From: Chloroflexota bacterium
Lineage (GTDB): Bacteria > Chloroflexota > UBA6077 > JACQUR01
Assembly: GCA_016210245.1 (NCBI GenBank)
Contig: JACQUR010000235.1
Coordinates: 1-6,321, forward strand
Direction of reading: 5' to 3'
DNA length: 6,321 nt
The notes under the pieces are model-generated. The model worked only from the letters and a program-made list of their open reading frames with translations. It searched no databases and was not told the origin of the DNA. Position numbers and translations under genes: made by a program. Positions 5,457 through 6,321 of this stretch are shown piece by piece. The number at the start of each line of letters is the position of its first letter. Position 1 is the stretch's first letter.

Positions 5457-6321
5457 GTGCTGCTCCTGTTCGTGGTCTCCGGCCTGCTCGAGGTTTCGGC
5501 CTGGGGCCACGTGCAGGCCTTCACGCCGCTGTTCCTCGAGCAGGCGCTCGGCGTGTCCCGGGCCGACGTGCCCCGCTGGACCGGCATCCTGGCCGGCGGG
5601 CCTCTGGCCATCGCCCTCCTGCTCACGCCCCTCTGGGGCATCCTCGCCGATCGCTATGGATCCAAGATCATCATCCTGCGCGCCCTGTTCGTGGAGGCGG
5701 TGGCCTACGGCCTGGTGGCGCTTACCCAGGACGTGTGGCAGTTGCTGGGCGTGCGCATGCTGGTGGGCCTCACCTTCGGCGGCCAGTCGATCGTCATCGC
5801 CACCATCGCCAACCTGGTGCCCGCACGGCGGGTGGGCTTCTCCATCGGCATCTACCAGATGACCTACCCGGTCGGCATGGCGATCGGCCCGCTGCTGGGC
5901 AGCGGGCTGATCGGCCTGGTTGGCTTGCGGGGCATGTTCGCCGTCGACGCGCTGGTAGCCTTCACCGCGTTCTCGCTGGTCTGGCGCCTGTTCCGCGAGA
6001 CGCCGCGGCGACGCGAGTCCAGCGCAGGCGTGTTCAAGCACCTGGCGACCCTGGCAGGGGTGGTCTGGCAAACGTCGTCCATCCGCATCATCTTCGGGCT
6101 CTTCTTCCTGCTGGCCGGGGGCCACGCGCTGATCACCCCGTTCCTGCCCGTGCTGATCGGGAGCGTGTACCAGGGCGACAACCTGGCTCTGACCATCGGC
6201 CTGATTCTGGCTGGCTACGGTACGCTGGCGGGCGTCGGCGCGCCGCTGGCCGGCCGTTTGACCGACCGCCTGGGTCCGGCCCGCACCGTGACCTTCACCA
6301 TGGCCGGGCTGGGACTGATGA
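5457..6321 (+). CDS. Major facilitator superfamily transporter, C-terminal third outside the window, start uncertain
   Basis: The frame is open from 5361 to the right edge and encodes a multi-helix membrane protein; 288 residues are visible from the first standard in-frame start, GTG 5457. The opening hydrophobic helix is followed by more helices, with the MFS motif A GILADRYGSK at 61-70 between helices 2 and 3 and a second copy-like loop GRLTDRLG at 266-273 between helices 8 and 9, as expected from the duplicated six-helix fold. Visible features fit a DHA1-type exporter, but the substrate cannot be read. GTG 5457 lacks a ribosome site and would begin inside helix 1. In-frame codons before it still read like a natural leader (TFTRGSWQF), and ATG 5411 would be in frame if the GGG at 5413-5415 had one G fewer. 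The gene may therefore carry a frameshift or sequence error at its start, or have been altered by the adjacent repeat. Confidence 0.88.
   Translation, partial: MLLLFVVSGLLEVSAWGHVQAFTPLFLEQALGVSRADVPRWTGILAGGPLAIALLLTPLWGILADRYGSKIIILRALFVEAVAYGLVALTQDVWQLLGVRMLVGLTFGGQSIVIATIANLVPARRVGFSIGIYQMTYPVGMAIGPLLGSGLIGLVGLRGMFAVDALVAFTAFSLVWRLFRETPRRRESSAGVFKHLATLAGVVWQTSSIRIIFGLFFLLAGGHALITPFLPVLIGSVYQGDNLALTIGLILAGYGTLAGVGAPLAGRLTDRLGPARTVTFTMAGLGLM

Noticed and set aside
5406..6125. 239-residue open frame on the minus strand
   Set aside because: It is antisense to the MFS transporter, rich in Gln/His/Asp from reversed hydrophobic codons, with no domain.

Overview
The window is GC-rich DNA (about 70% by eye) holding seven protein genes on both strands, two of them cut by the window edges. 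High GC, an ATG/GTG start mix with strong GGAGG-type ribosome sites, a lipoprotein with a Pro/Thr-rich linker and arrays of 7-bp tandem repeats suggest a bacterium, possibly a Chloroflexota member. That placement is inference; no rRNA or marker gene is present.

Left part, minus strand (read right to left from about 2750): a small two-helix membrane protein (2448-2708), a long perfect hairpin (2376-2442), a three-helix membrane protein (1982-2281) and, 14 bases further, a cupredoxin lipoprotein (1539-1967). These look like one transcription unit, with a hairpin (1483-1518) after it. Beyond a 219-base gap lies a radical SAM enzyme of the COG1964 / tetraether-lipid-synthase (Tes) type, running off the left edge.

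Centre: 2709-2925 is a divergent promoter region. Each direction has a plausible -35/-10 pair, and an inverted repeat covers parts of both -35 boxes. On the plus strand it leads to a winged-helix regulator with the C-terminal four-cysteine module of the SufR/COG2345 type. The likely logic is a redox- or Fe-S-responsive repressor controlling itself and the membrane-protein/cupredoxin operon.

Right part, plus strand: after the regulator come a GHL10-type (YddW/DigH-like) glycosidase lipoprotein with a C-terminal carboxypeptidase-regulatory-like domain (3668-5335) and the first two thirds of an MFS transporter (5457 to the edge). Heptamer arrays (GTGCTGA/GTCCTGA) sit exactly at the 3' ends of the regulator and glycosidase genes and supply both stop codons. 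The second array folds back on itself and abuts the transporter, whose natural ATG seems to be one base out of frame.

The most unusual items are the bacterial Tes-type enzyme, the unnamed operon of histidine-bearing small membrane proteins with a cupredoxin, and the heptamer elements remodelling gene ends.
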